64,000 nt of DNA from Rikenellaceae bacterium. Its GTDB lineage: Bacteria; Bacteroidota; Bacteroidia; Bacteroidales; UBA932. Numbering within the stretch: position 1 is the first letter of the stretch; each line of letters begins with the position of its first letter. The notes beneath the pieces were generated by a model. It saw only the letters and a list, made by a program, of their open reading frames with translations. It was not told the DNA's origin and made no database searches. This document shows, piece by piece, positions 18,994-28,650 of the stretch. The stretch lies in contig JALEPJ010000056.1 in assembly GCA_022766385.1 (NCBI GenBank), positions 62,001-126,000 of the forward strand, read 5' to 3'. A program made the translations under genes and the position numbers.

Positions 18994-20154
18994 ATGAATT
19001 TCAATGAAAGGCTGCAGTGGCTGAAGGAAAGACATGAGGCTCTTGTCACCAGAAAGAATGAAGCCATTTATGTAAATGGAGTATATGAAAGACACAAATA
19101 TCCGATATTGACGGGAGAGCACGCTCCCTTGTTCTGGAGATACGATCTTGACCCTGAAAGCAATCCTTATCTTGAAGAGAGATTCGGCATTCACGCTGCT
19201 TTCAACAGCGGAGCCATCAAATGGAACGGGAAATATATACTGGTTGTCAGGGTGGAGGCTGCAGATAGGAAATCCTTCTTCGCAATAGCTGAAAGCCCCA
19301 ACGGCGTTGACAATTTCCGTTTTTGGGACAGACCCATCACTATGCCAGAATACGGCGAGCCGGCGACAAATATCTATGATATGAGACTTACCCGTCATGA
19401 AGACGGATGGATTTACGGCCTCTTCTGTGTAGAAAGAAAGGATCACACACTCGAATCAGACCTTTCAGCCGCTACTGCAAGCTGCGGAATTGCACGCACA
19501 AAGGACCTCATCAATTGGGAACGTCTTCCTGATCTCAAGTCAAAGTCACAGCAGCGCAACGTCGTTCTCCACCCCGAATTCGTTGATGGAAAGTATGCAC
19601 TCTATACCCGTCCGCAAGACGGATTCATTGATGCGGGCAATGGCGGAGGAATCGGCTGGGCTCTAATCGACGATATCGAACACGCCGAGGTCAAGGATGA
19701 AAGAATAATCAGTTCTCGCCATTACCATACGATAATGGAAGTCAAGAATGGTGAAGGCCCTCATCCGATTAAAACGGACAAGGGATGGCTGCACCTCGCC
19801 CACGGAGTGCGCGGATGCGCATCCGGCCTCAGGTACGTGCTCTATCTCTATATGACGGCTCTCGAGGACCCGACAAGGGTAATAGCTGCACCTGCCGGTT
19901 TCTTCATTGCACCTGAAGGGGATGAATTCATCGGCGACGTTATGAATGTCGCATTTGCGAACGGCTGGATAGCTGATGAGGACGGAAAGGTATTCATCTA
20001 TTATGCTTCTTCCGATACGCGTATGCACGTAGCCACTTCTGACATCTACAGGCTGGTGGACTACTGTATGAACACTGAACCGGACGCTTTCCGGACAGGG
20101 CTTACGGTAGAGAGACTCAACAGACTGATAGACAAGAATATGAAGAAACTATAA
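18994..20154 (+). CDS. GH130 4-O-beta-D-mannosyl-D-glucose phosphorylase
   Basis: This 386-residue cytoplasmic GH130 enzyme closely fits subfamily 1, the mannosylglucose phosphorylases (EC 2.4.1.281), which split mannosyl-1,4-glucose with phosphate into mannose-1-phosphate and glucose. The proposed catalytic acid is Asp129 in NIYDMRLT. Phosphate-binding and sugar-binding blocks visible are YTRPQDGF, HHxI-type RHYHTIMEVKNGEGPHPI and LAHGVRGCASGLRY. Length matches the family (about 390). It has no signal peptide. It is flanked by the mannanase and the symporter, and the 2-epimerase that makes its substrate is in the divergent arm, so the complete mannobiose route is present in this locus. Confidence 0.95.
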   Translation: MNFNERLQWLKERHEALVTRKNEAIYVNGVYERHKYPILTGEHAPLFWRYDLDPESNPYLEERFGIHAAFNSGAIKWNGKYILVVRVEAADRKSFFAIAESPNGVDNFRFWDRPITMPEYGEPATNIYDMRLTRHEDGWIYGLFCVERKDHTLESDLSAATASCGIARTKDLINWERLPDLKSKSQQRNVVLHPEFVDGKYALYTRPQDGFIDAGNGGGIGWALIDDIEHAEVKDERIISSRHYHTIMEVKNGEGPHPIKTDKGWLHLAHGVRGCASGLRYVLYLYMTALEDPTRVIAAPAGFFIAPEGDEFIGDVMNVAFANGWIADEDGKVFIYYASSDTRMHVATSDIYRLVDYCMNTEPDAFRTGLTVERLNRLIDKNMKKL

Positions 20155-20183
20155 TCTAATCAGAATTTCATAAATAGAATACT

Positions 20184-21533
20184 ATGAGCAAAGCGACTAT
20201 TAAGGAAAAGTTTGCATACGCACTTGGGGATGCCGCTGCCGGAGGAATAACCTGGAAGATAATGTCCATTGCCTTCCCGCTGTTCTTTACTAACATTTTC
20301 GGACTGAGCTTCGCTGATGCGGCTGCGCTGATGCTGCTGGCAAGGCTTTTCGACGTTGTGACTGACCCTCTTATGGGCTCACTTGCAGACCGTACCCAAT
20401 CCCGCTGGGGAACATATCGCCCTTGGCTTATCTTCGGTGCGATTCCTCTCGGTCTCATCTTTGCGTTGCTTCTTTACACCCCTGACCTGGGGCCTACAGG
20501 TAAGCGTATATGGGCATATACCCTGTATCTTCTGATGATGGCAGCGTATACGGCTGTGAATGTTCCTTACGGCTCGCTACTGGGAGTAATGACAGATGAC
20601 GACAATGAGAAAAACCAGTTCTCTTCCTACAGAATGGTCGGAGCATATGCTATGGGCTTCATTACCCTGCTCTCCTTCCCTTACCTTCAGAAGCTGGTCG
20701 GAGGCACTGACGCTCATCAGTATGCTGTATTGGGAGCCATTTTCGGCCTGATTGCGACAGTTATGACCCTCATCTGCGGTCTCTGTACCAAAGAAAGGCT
20801 TAAGCCTGTCAGAGCCGAGAAATATTCATTCAGCCAGTTTGTCAATCTTTTCAAGAACAAACCTTGGGTGATACTGACGCTCACCGGAATCTTCACCAAC
20901 TTCTTCAACGGTTTCCGTTACGCGGTTGCGGGTTATCTCATCTCCTACTGTCTTGGCGGAGACGTCACTGTAGGTGCCATCATCATCAACTACACCGTGC
21001 TGATGGCATTCGGAGAAGTGACCTGTATGATATTCGGTGGCGTATCTCCAAAATTCACTGAGAAAGTGGGTTCCAAGCGCAAAGCCTTTATCATCGCTGC
21101 CTTGATTTGTGCCGTTACTTCCGTAGCCTTCTTCTTCATCCCTATGGATCCGCGATTCATTTGGGTAATGATTCTTTGCGTAATTCTCACCTCAATAGGA
21201 ATCGGACTCTACTCACCTCTGCTCTGGTCAATGTATGCTGATGTAGCAGACTACTCCACCGAGAAGTTCGGGACATCATCCACAGGTCTCATCTTCTCAT
21301 CAGGCACTATGGCACAGAAGCTGGGAAGCGCCATTTCCGGTTCTCTGATTGCCCTCCTGCTAGGACTTGCAGGAGCGCGTATGATACCGGACGATTTTGG
21401 CAATACAGTATTGGACCCAAGTTCAGTAACTGATGCGGTCCGTACTATGGTATGGTCACTTTTCTCTCTTATTCCTGCTGTATTAGCCTTGATAATGACT
21501 TGGTTAGCATTTAAATATCCAATTAAGAAATAA
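20184..21533 (+). CDS. GPH-family (MFS) sugar:cation symporter, probable mannobiose/disaccharide transporter
   Basis: The 449-residue polytopic protein has about 12 hydrophobic segments and the MelB/GPH hallmarks [21 protein letters not shown] in the first half and [16 protein letters not shown]...[16 protein letters not shown] in the second. Such symporters take up glycosides with Na+ or H+ across the inner membrane. Placement between GH130 and GH94 says it brings in mannobiose, mannosylglucose or cellobiose released in the periplasm. It ends 5 bp before the GH94 start, so the two are tightly linked. Confidence 0.92.
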   Translation: MSKATIKEKFAYALGDAAAGGITWKIMSIAFPLFFTNIFGLSFADAAALMLLARLFDVVTDPLMGSLADRTQSRWGTYRPWLIFGAIPLGLIFALLLYTPDLGPTGKRIWAYTLYLLMMAAYTAVNVPYGSLLGVMTDDDNEKNQFSSYRMVGAYAMGFITLLSFPYLQKLVGGTDAHQYAVLGAIFGLIATVMTLICGLCTKERLKPVRAEKYSFSQFVNLFKNKPWVILTLTGIFTNFFNGFRYAVAGYLISYCLGGDVTVGAIIINYTVLMAFGEVTCMIFGGVSPKFTEKVGSKRKAFIIAALICAVTSVAFFFIPMDPRFIWVMILCVILTSIGIGLYSPLLWSMYADVADYSTEKFGTSSTGLIFSSGTMAQKLGSAISGSLIALLLGLAGARMIPDDFGNTVLDPSSVTDAVRTMVWSLFSLIPAVLALIMTWLAFKYPIKK

Positions 21534-21538
21534 TTACT

Positions 21539-23959
21539 ATGCCTAAACAATACGGATATTTCGACGACAAAAAGCGCGAGTTCATCATCACCGATTATGC
21601 CACCCCTTGGCCTTGGATCAATTATCTTGGTACGGAGGACTTTTTCTCCCTTATATCAGGAACCGCCGGAGGTTATTCCTTCTGCAAGGATGCCAAATTT
21701 CGCCGAATAACCAGATACCGCTACAACGGCGTTCCAATGGACGCCGGCGGACGGTATTTCTACATAAATGATGAAGGAAGGATATGGAATCCGGGGTGGA
21801 AACCTTGCAAGACGAAACTCGACAGCTTTGAATGCCGCCACGGAATGGGTTACACCAGAATCAGCGGCTGCCTGAACGGGCTGGAAGCAAGTGTCCTATT
21901 CTTTGTTCCGCTTGGACAACGTTGTGAGATTCAGAAATTGAGCCTCAAAAACAATACAGAAAAGGCGAAATCATTCAAGCTCTACTCCTTCGAAGAATGG
22001 TGTCTGTGGAATGCTGCGACTGATATGGAGAATTTCCAGAGGAATTTCTCAACAGGTGAAGTGGAAATAGAAGGCAGCACCATATATCATAAAACTGAAT
22101 ACAGGGAGAGAAGAGACCATTACGCCTTCTATTTTGCCAACACTCCGATTGATGGTTTCGACACTGACAGGGAGAGTTTCATAGGCCTTTATAACGGTTT
22201 CGACGCACCTGATTGTGTACTCAGAGGAGTATCCCGGAATTCCGTTGCTCACGGTTGGAGTCCCATTGCCTCACATCGCTTCGACCTTACCCTCGAAGCT
22301 GGCGAAAGCAAGGATATCATTTTCATACTCGGCTACATCGAAAATGCCCAAGATGAAAAATTCATAGAACCAAGCGGCAGGGAAATCAACTCCAGCTCCT
22401 TTATTATCAATAAGAAGAAGGCCTATGCTATGCAGGAGGCTTACAATGACAGCGCCAAGGTAGATGCAGCATTCAAGGAGCTCTGTGATTATTGGGATGC
22501 CCTGCTTGGCCGTTTCCAGCTTAGTTCCGACTGTACAGAACTCAACCGTATGGTCAATGTCTGGAACCAGTATCAGTGTATGGTCACTTTCAACATGTCC
22601 CGTTCCGCATCCTTCTTCGAGAGCGGAATCGGCAGAGGAATGGGCTTCCGCGACTCCAACCAGGACCTCGTGGGTTTCGTGCACCAGATTCCGGAAAGAG
22701 CACGCGAGCGTATCATTGACATTGCCTCAACCCAATTTCCCGACGGCGGATGTTATCACCAGTATCAGCCTCTGACCAAGCGTGGCAATAATGACATCGG
22801 AGGTGGTTTCAATGACGATCCCCTCTGGCTAATCTTCGGCACCGTTGCCTATATCAAGGAAAGCGGTGATTTCGGCATACTCGATGAGGCTGTGCCATTT
22901 GACAATCAGAAAGGAAGTGAAGTACCTCTCCTTGAGCATCTTAGAGTCTCTTTCAAGCACGTCGTCAACAATCTCGGACCTCACGGATTGCCCCTTATAG
23001 GTCGTGCAGACTGGAACGACTGCCTCAACTTGAACTGTTTCTCCAACGACCCTAACGATTCTTTCCAGACCACCGAGAACAAGAGCGAAGGCAGCAAGGC
23101 AGAATCACTGATGATTGCGGGGCAATTCGTCTTCTGTGGTCAGCAGTATCTTGAGCTTTTGGAGCGCATCAATGCAGATGAGGGAGAGATCAATGAAGTC
23201 AGAGCATCCATTGAGGCAATGAAAAGAGCCGTTGAAGCATATGGATGGGACGGTGAATGGTTCCTACGCGCATACGATTTCTTCGGGAACAAAATAGGAT
23301 CCAAGGAATGCGAGGAAAGCAAGATTTTCATTGAAAGCCAAGGCTGGTGCACTATGGCAGGCATTGGAGCCGAAAAGGGGCTCTGTGACAAAGCTCTGGA
23401 TTCAGTAAAGAGGCTTATGGACTGCGAGCACGGAATAGTACTGAATTATCCTGCATTCACTCATTACCACATTGAATACGGGGAGATTTCATCCTATCCT
23501 CAAGGATACAAGGAAAATGGCGGCATCTTCTGCCATAACAATCCTTGGGTCATCATAGGAGAAATTGTTGCAGGCAGAAACGAAGATGCATGGGAGCACT
23601 ACTGCAAGATATCCCCTGCCTTTACTAAGGATCAGGAGCTTCATAAGGTGGAGCCTTATGTGTATTGCCAGATGGTTGCCGGAAAGGAAGCCGCGAGACC
23701 AGGAGAAGGCAAGAACAGCTGGCTGACAGGTACGGCTGCATGGAACTGGTATCTTGCCTCACAATGGATACTTGGAATCAAACCTGAATATGACGGGTTG
23801 AGCATTGAGCCTTGCTGTCCTAGCGTCTTGAAGAGCTTCAAGGTACGCAGACAGTGGAGGGATGCTGTATACAATATCGAAGTTATATTAACAGGTAAGG
23901 GAGGAAAAGCCTTCCTCCCTTACGAACCCGGTGAACATAATGTCACGCTGGAACTCTAA
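21539..23959 (+). CDS. GH94 cellobiose phosphorylase
   Basis: This 806-residue protein has the full GH94 layout: an N-terminal beta-sandwich (about 1-300), a helical linker, an (alpha/alpha)6 barrel and a C-terminal beta region ending near [13 protein letters not shown]. The catalytic acid is Asp494 in [13 protein letters not shown], the form found in cellobiose phosphorylases. [26 protein letters not shown] and the phosphate-binding HHxxSG-equivalent [11 protein letters not shown] are also present. The reaction converts cellobiose and phosphate to glucose-1-phosphate and glucose. There is no export signal. It is the last gene of the mannan operon, and its presence argues that the polymer has beta-1,4-glucose pairs, i.e. 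glucomannan. A cellodextrin phosphorylase is less likely at this length. Confidence 0.93.
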   Translation: MPKQYGYFDDKKREFIITDYATPWPWINYLGTEDFFSLISGTAGGYSFCKDAKFRRITRYRYNGVPMDAGGRYFYINDEGRIWNPGWKPCKTKLDSFECRHGMGYTRISGCLNGLEASVLFFVPLGQRCEIQKLSLKNNTEKAKSFKLYSFEEWCLWNAATDMENFQRNFSTGEVEIEGSTIYHKTEYRERRDHYAFYFANTPIDGFDTDRESFIGLYNGFDAPDCVLRGVSRNSVAHGWSPIASHRFDLTLEAGESKDIIFILGYIENAQDEKFIEPSGREINSSSFIINKKKAYAMQEAYNDSAKVDAAFKELCDYWDALLGRFQLSSDCTELNRMVNVWNQYQCMVTFNMSRSASFFESGIGRGMGFRDSNQDLVGFVHQIPERARERIIDIASTQFPDGGCYHQYQPLTKRGNNDIGGGFNDDPLWLIFGTVAYIKESGDFGILDEAVPFDNQKGSEVPLLEHLRVSFKHVVNNLGPHGLPLIGRADWNDCLNLNCFSNDPNDSFQTTENKSEGSKAESLMIAGQFVFCGQQYLELLERINADEGEINEVRASIEAMKRAVEAYGWDGEWFLRAYDFFGNKIGSKECEESKIFIESQGWCTMAGIGAEKGLCDKALDSVKRLMDCEHGIVLNYPAFTHYHIEYGEISSYPQGYKENGGIFCHNNPWVIIGEIVAGRNEDAWEHYCKISPAFTKDQELHKVEPYVYCQMVAGKEAARPGEGKNSWLTGTAAWNWYLASQWILGIKPEYDGLSIEPCCPSVLKSFKVRRQWRDAVYNIEVILTGKGGKAFLPYEPGEHNVTLEL

Positions 23960-23973
23960 TCCAGCGTGACATT
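23939..23973. terminator. Bidirectional hairpin at the end of the mannan operon
   Basis: A perfect 14-bp inverted repeat (arms 23,939-23,952 and 23,960-23,973, 7-nt loop ACTCTAA) spans the GH94 stop codon and ends 3 bp before the stop of the convergent beta-helix gene. There is no long T tract on either side, but the position and perfect pairing fit a shared terminator or 3'-end stabiliser. Confidence 0.65.
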
Positions 23974-23976
23974 AAG

Positions 23977-26961
23977 TCACTTTATTCTTATTCTGTAGAA
24001 AGAGCTATTGGTAGTAACGAAAAGGTACTCATTGTTCTTTCCGCCGACTTCCATAGACCAAGCCCTCTCTTCCACTTCAAGGCGTTTTGTGAGCCTTCCG
24101 TCCTTGTTATAGACAAAAATCTGGCCTTCAGCTAGATAGAAATTCCCATCGCTGTCGTAAGCGCTGCCGTATTCACCTCGGTTCAGGGCAAGGCCTACGA
24201 GTGAGAGACTTCCGTCAGCATTGACATTGAACTTGTAACACTGCTTCGGATTCTCCCATGAGATATATACGGCTTCTTTCTGGCCGGCTGTCACAGCAGT
24301 AAGGTCAACCGAGCGGCAGAAATCGAATAGCCTTGGAATGATGGTCACTCCATCAGGCGCGAGCCAACTCTCCTCCGGAAGGGCATTGTCATAGATTTCA
24401 ATAAAATCATCAGCCCTCAATGCGTGCGAAGGATAGATTACCCGTTGAGCCTTGACACTCGAGCTGGGGACGATGCGGAGCGGTATCATAGTATCAGCAG
24501 TTGTATCTGTATCAATGGCATAAGCCATAACACTCCACATACCGTTGCCCCATCCGCTATAGTCGCTGTTTGCGTCCTTCATATTTTGAATCATATCTAT
24601 TTTTTCGCCAGCAAAGCCCGGCTGTCCCGGATAACGGCAAAGGACGATGAGATTATCCTGGGTATCGACAGCCAATGAAAGAGGGCGGTATGGGTAGTCG
24701 GCGAGCAGTGTGATTGCTTCGCTTTCAGCATCCCATTTATAAATCTTTCGGAGATTGCCTTCGCAGAAATACACATTGCCCTTGCTGTCCCTGGTAGCTC
24801 CGCTTGCGAAAGAATAACCCTTGCCTATCTTAACAGCCTCTCCTACCCTTCCCTCCGGACGACGGCTGCTTTCATTGCCACTGACCTTGCCATAGGCGAA
24901 AGCAAGAGGATAGATCGAGACGTTTTTGTTGATATCATAGGCCGTAGCAGCCGTTTCGCAGATAATCTGTGTCCAGGTTCTGTTGTTCCTGAACTCGATA
25001 TTCTCGCAATTTGAGACAAGTGTACCGTAATCACGCGGGGTCATCACCCTTACAACACGGTAGAACCAGAGATTTGCGAACATAATGTTCCTGCAGTTAT
25101 CCATAGTCATAGAAACCGCATCGCGACCTTCGCGGCTTTCCTCCTCATACTGCATCGCATAGACCTTGTAATTCTCCACGTTCTTCCAACGTGACTCGAA
25201 ACGTACGTGATGCTCGAGAGAAATCGCGTACATTCTGCTCGGCGTACTGGTATCACTTACATACAGGCCACAGGAAGCATAGGTATTGGCAGTCCAGATA
25301 TCCTTGAAGGTTCCTCCACCTCCATTGGTAATCCAAAGCGACCAATACTGACTGTCCCAAGCCTGATCGAGTCCTTGGTTGGCTATAGGATTGGAAGGAG
25401 AGCTGACCCTCATTGCACCGAACATTGACATATTGAATCTCGGAGCTTCCTGTCCGGGAACCGGCTTTCTCATTGTTCCGTGGCCACCCACGAACTTGAC
25501 GTCATTCAGGAGGGATTTCTCTCCTGCCATCCACTTCATACCGACAGCCCTGTTGTTATAGCCTCCTGTACTGATACCGATACCGGTGAAGATGTCATCT
25601 CCACCCTCAGAGGATTCTACCATTGGGACAGGTGAACCGAAACCGCTGAATGCAGGAGTACTTTCGGCCAGAATGAACTGTGTTGAATATGGATGAAGTC
25701 CAATAATCTTGCTGCCCTTGTGGAGCTTGATTGTTCCGGTGATTCTATACCAGCCCTCAGGGACAAAGACTGTTTCATTTTCATCTATTGCCCTCTGGAT
25801 GGCTTCTGTGTCATCGCTTTCTCCGTCACCTACAGCTCCATAGCGTGTAACACTTACCCATTCCTTCATATCAGGAAGAGACGGAATGCTGCGGGTATAG
25901 GTCTCAGGAAAGGCTGCAGCTTCGGTATTACAGATGACACCGTATTCGGAATCATCACCCATTTCATTGGAAATCAAGCCATAAACGAACTCATTGATTC
26001 GATAGCTCTTTTCTTTACCCTCATAGCTGAGACCCTTGGCCTTTAGATCCGCGAAAACAGGGACATTCTTGCAATGCACATTCAAGAGATTGGTCTCATT
26101 ATTCGCACCCTCAGCGGCAGTCACCACGACGGCAGTCTTGACATTCTCGAAGAAACTATCTTCAATGAACAGTCTATCAGCGACTTGATTGTCACAAAGC
26201 ACTCCTACGGGAACATTCTTGACTTTCATATTCACTATGGCCATACCGGCATTCAGGCTTCGTATGGCAGCTTCCTTCTGGCCTTCGAAATAGACATCGA
26301 CCATTGCCATAGGCCAACTTGGTGAAGTAGTCCTGGAGTCTATTCCATAGCGGGCGCCGAAAAATTCGACATCCTCCATTTCATTGCCGACATCATAAAG
26401 GCAGGCATAACCATCACCTCCATAGATGGAAATGTGGCTGAAGACTCCATGCTGGGCGACGTGGGTGCGCAAGCCTATTGCCATAGGATTGCCCTTCCCT
26501 ATCCTGATATCTACATTTGAGATTCCACTGTAAAATGTTCCCGGATTAGCGTCAGCAACATTCTCAGGGTCATTGACTATGCCACCGGTAAACCAGACCA
26601 TAGCGGTCGGGCTCTCGCTGAAACCCGCTGTTTTCTTCTCCAATACAATTTCAGGACGTGTCTTTCCATAGCCGACTATACGGATGGCAGCAGGTACGTA
26701 AATGGTTCTGGAGATACGGTATTTGCCTTCAGGGAGATAGAGAGTTCCGAATTCACGCTCGTTCTTGAGGGTATTGATGGCTGTCTGGAGAGCATCGCTT
26801 ACGTCCATCTTGCCATCTGCCTTGATTCCATAGCTTTCCTCGGTAAAGAAGACGCCGTGAGGATCATCAAACTTCTCCGTATAAACGGAAGGACCGGCCA
26901 AAGCATTGAATGAAATGCCCAAGAAAGCCAGCAGCGAAATCAATTTATGAACGAGTTTCAT
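23977..26961 (-). CDS. Secreted tandem beta-helix (pectate-lyase-3/GH55-like) protein with C-terminal propeller-like region
   Basis: The 994-residue protein has a cleavable signal (ends FNALAG) and two right-handed beta-helix halves. Each opens with the same type of motif: GVFFTEESYGIKADGKMDVSDALQTAI at about 36 and VSVTRYGAVGDGESDDTEAIQRAI at about 369. This tandem layout resembles GH55 and other pectate_lyase_3 proteins. From about residue 715 to the end the pattern changes to NHL/SMP-30-like strands (ATRDSKGNVYFCEGNLRKIYKWD; LAVDTQDNLIVLCRYPG; AYDSDGNFYLAEGQIFVYNKDGRL), likely a beta-propeller. Substrate and catalytic residues are not clear. It is the last gene of the GH3-hydrolase-carboxylesterase operon, 6 bp after the carboxylesterase. 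Confidence 0.8.
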   Translation of the reverse strand: MKLVHKLISLLAFLGISFNALAGPSVYTEKFDDPHGVFFTEESYGIKADGKMDVSDALQTAINTLKNEREFGTLYLPEGKYRISRTIYVPAAIRIVGYGKTRPEIVLEKKTAGFSESPTAMVWFTGGIVNDPENVADANPGTFYSGISNVDIRIGKGNPMAIGLRTHVAQHGVFSHISIYGGDGYACLYDVGNEMEDVEFFGARYGIDSRTTSPSWPMAMVDVYFEGQKEAAIRSLNAGMAIVNMKVKNVPVGVLCDNQVADRLFIEDSFFENVKTAVVVTAAEGANNETNLLNVHCKNVPVFADLKAKGLSYEGKEKSYRINEFVYGLISNEMGDDSEYGVICNTEAAAFPETYTRSIPSLPDMKEWVSVTRYGAVGDGESDDTEAIQRAIDENETVFVPEGWYRITGTIKLHKGSKIIGLHPYSTQFILAESTPAFSGFGSPVPMVESSEGGDDIFTGIGISTGGYNNRAVGMKWMAGEKSLLNDVKFVGGHGTMRKPVPGQEAPRFNMSMFGAMRVSSPSNPIANQGLDQAWDSQYWSLWITNGGGGTFKDIWTANTYASCGLYVSDTSTPSRMYAISLEHHVRFESRWKNVENYKVYAMQYEEESREGRDAVSMTMDNCRNIMFANLWFYRVVRVMTPRDYGTLVSNCENIEFRNNRTWTQIICETAATAYDINKNVSIYPLAFAYGKVSGNESSRRPEGRVGEAVKIGKGYSFASGATRDSKGNVYFCEGNLRKIYKWDAESEAITLLADYPYRPLSLAVDTQDNLIVLCRYPGQPGFAGEKIDMIQNMKDANSDYSGWGNGMWSVMAYAIDTDTTADTMIPLRIVPSSSVKAQRVIYPSHALRADDFIEIYDNALPEESWLAPDGVTIIPRLFDFCRSVDLTAVTAGQKEAVYISWENPKQCYKFNVNADGSLSLVGLALNRGEYGSAYDSDGNFYLAEGQIFVYNKDGRLTKRLEVEERAWSMEVGGKNNEYLFVTTNSSFYRIRIK

Positions 26962-26967
26962 AGGATG

Positions 26968-28650
26968 CTACAACTGTTTTCTTGCTTCACGGTCAGGATC
27001 ATTGAGTACACGGCAGTCGTTGCTGAGTACCATCAATGCGCCCTCCTCACTGGTGTATTCAGGCCACTGAGGCAGAAGCTCATTGTTAGGATTTCCTGTC
27101 TTCATGAAGTTCAGCAGGGCGGAACTCATCTTGTCACTCAGGACTCTTGGCTCCTTTCCACCACCCGTATGAGTAAGCATAAGGTCTGTATTCTTGAACC
27201 AGTAGCAGATATCGGCACAATGGAAGGCGCGCATTCTGCCATTGAAGAGCTTAGGCTCATAGTCGAACCAAGCCATATAGACAGGCGCATCCTGAACCTT
27301 TTTCGAGTCGGCTACCGAGGTGACCATCTTCCTGTTAGCATTCACAAGATTCAGAATCTCGATAGGTGTATCCTTGTCTGGAAGTATGTTTGAATAGGCC
27401 TCATAAACAGCAGCAGCCTGCTCAGGGGTTCTCGGGCCGCCGCCGAAACGGTTGAACTGCTGGAGAGAAGCGATAGCCTGTTCTTTGGTCATTGCCTCAA
27501 GCTGAGGACTGGTCCTCGATGCACCCCACTCAGCAGTCGTAGTGCAGAAGAGCATAGATACATTGTTCGACCAAGCGCTCTTATCCTGAAAATACTCACC
27601 CTTCGCGAAATGGACACCATCGGCAACAGGTCCGAAACCTCCGCGGAAGTTTGTCGTCGGATGAGTCTTCTCAAACTCAGCCAGTGCTCTGTTAGCCAGG
27701 GCAATATACTCCTTCCAAGGCATTTCCTGCAGTTTGCGCATCTCTGAAGGCTTCAGGCCGGCAGTCTTGAGGATGAACTTTCCGAGCTCTGAGCTGTAAT
27801 TCTGATCAATTGCGAAGTTTGTGTTTCCACTGAGAGCAACAGCCTTGTGCACCAATCCGGCATTGTCGCTCATTTCAACCATATTGCAGACCTTTGCACC
27901 GCCGCCGCTCTGTCCCATAATGGTGACATTGCCCGGATCGCCTCCGAAATTGGCAATATTGTCGTGTACCCACTGTAGAGCAGCATGGATGTCCAGCATA
28001 CCTGCATTTCCGGATTCCTTGAACTTAGGATCTACAGCTGAGAAATCAGAAAAGCCGATAGGTCCGAGGCGGTGATTGATGCTGACAAAGACAATATTTC
28101 CCTGTCTTGCGAGATTCTCTCCGTTGTAACCATCCTGCTCTATGCCGTTGCCGCTGGTATAACCGCCACCGTGGAGCCATACGAGTACAGGACGTTTCGC
28201 ATTGTCGGTATTAGGAGTCCATACGTTCAACTTGAGGCAATCCTCGCTGACATCGTAATAGTTCCAATGGTCGACCATAGTGCCATAACTGTTGGTATAT
28301 TTTCCTTCGACCATCTGAGGAGCACTGTCTCCATAGAAAACTGTCGGGAGTATTCCATCCCAGCTCTGAGGAGGCTGAGGAGGCATAAAGCGATTCTCAC
28401 CGGCTGTTGAAGCTCCATAAGGTATGCCGAGATAAGTATATACCCCGCGCAGGATATAGCCCTTTACCTTTCCGTACTGGGTCTGTGCAATAGCAATATC
28501 ATCACCGATAAGAAGTTGTTGCGCATCAGGATCATAAGTGTTGCAATCCTTTGCACAGGAAGCTGAGCCGGCAGAGTTTCCGCAAGAAACCGCCGCCACA
28601 AGCATTGCCGCTGAGGCAAGGCTGGCAAGAGTGAATGAATTGAGTCTCAT
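26968..28650 (-). CDS. Type B carboxylesterase, exported lipoprotein
   Basis: The 560-residue protein starts with a lipoprotein-like signal (MLVAAVSCGN, Cys23). It then has the carboxylesterase type B fold: YLGIPYGAS, EDCLKLNVW, WLHGGGY (oxyanion hole) and the nucleophile Ser248 in GQSGGG. The usual family motif is GESAG, so Gln and Gly at the flanking positions are variants. A His in AFHCADICYWF near the end is the likely triad base. The family cleaves carboxylic esters, including esterified plant-cell-wall phenolics. The start overlaps the stop of the upstream alpha/beta hydrolase by ATGA, so both are coupled in one operon downstream of GH3. Confidence 0.9.
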   Translation of the reverse strand: MRLNSFTLASLASAAMLVAAVSCGNSAGSASCAKDCNTYDPDAQQLLIGDDIAIAQTQYGKVKGYILRGVYTYLGIPYGASTAGENRFMPPQPPQSWDGILPTVFYGDSAPQMVEGKYTNSYGTMVDHWNYYDVSEDCLKLNVWTPNTDNAKRPVLVWLHGGGYTSGNGIEQDGYNGENLARQGNIVFVSINHRLGPIGFSDFSAVDPKFKESGNAGMLDIHAALQWVHDNIANFGGDPGNVTIMGQSGGGAKVCNMVEMSDNAGLVHKAVALSGNTNFAIDQNYSSELGKFILKTAGLKPSEMRKLQEMPWKEYIALANRALAEFEKTHPTTNFRGGFGPVADGVHFAKGEYFQDKSAWSNNVSMLFCTTTAEWGASRTSPQLEAMTKEQAIASLQQFNRFGGGPRTPEQAAAVYEAYSNILPDKDTPIEILNLVNANRKMVTSVADSKKVQDAPVYMAWFDYEPKLFNGRMRAFHCADICYWFKNTDLMLTHTGGGKEPRVLSDKMSSALLNFMKTGNPNNELLPQWPEYTSEEGALMVLSNDCRVLNDPDREARKQL

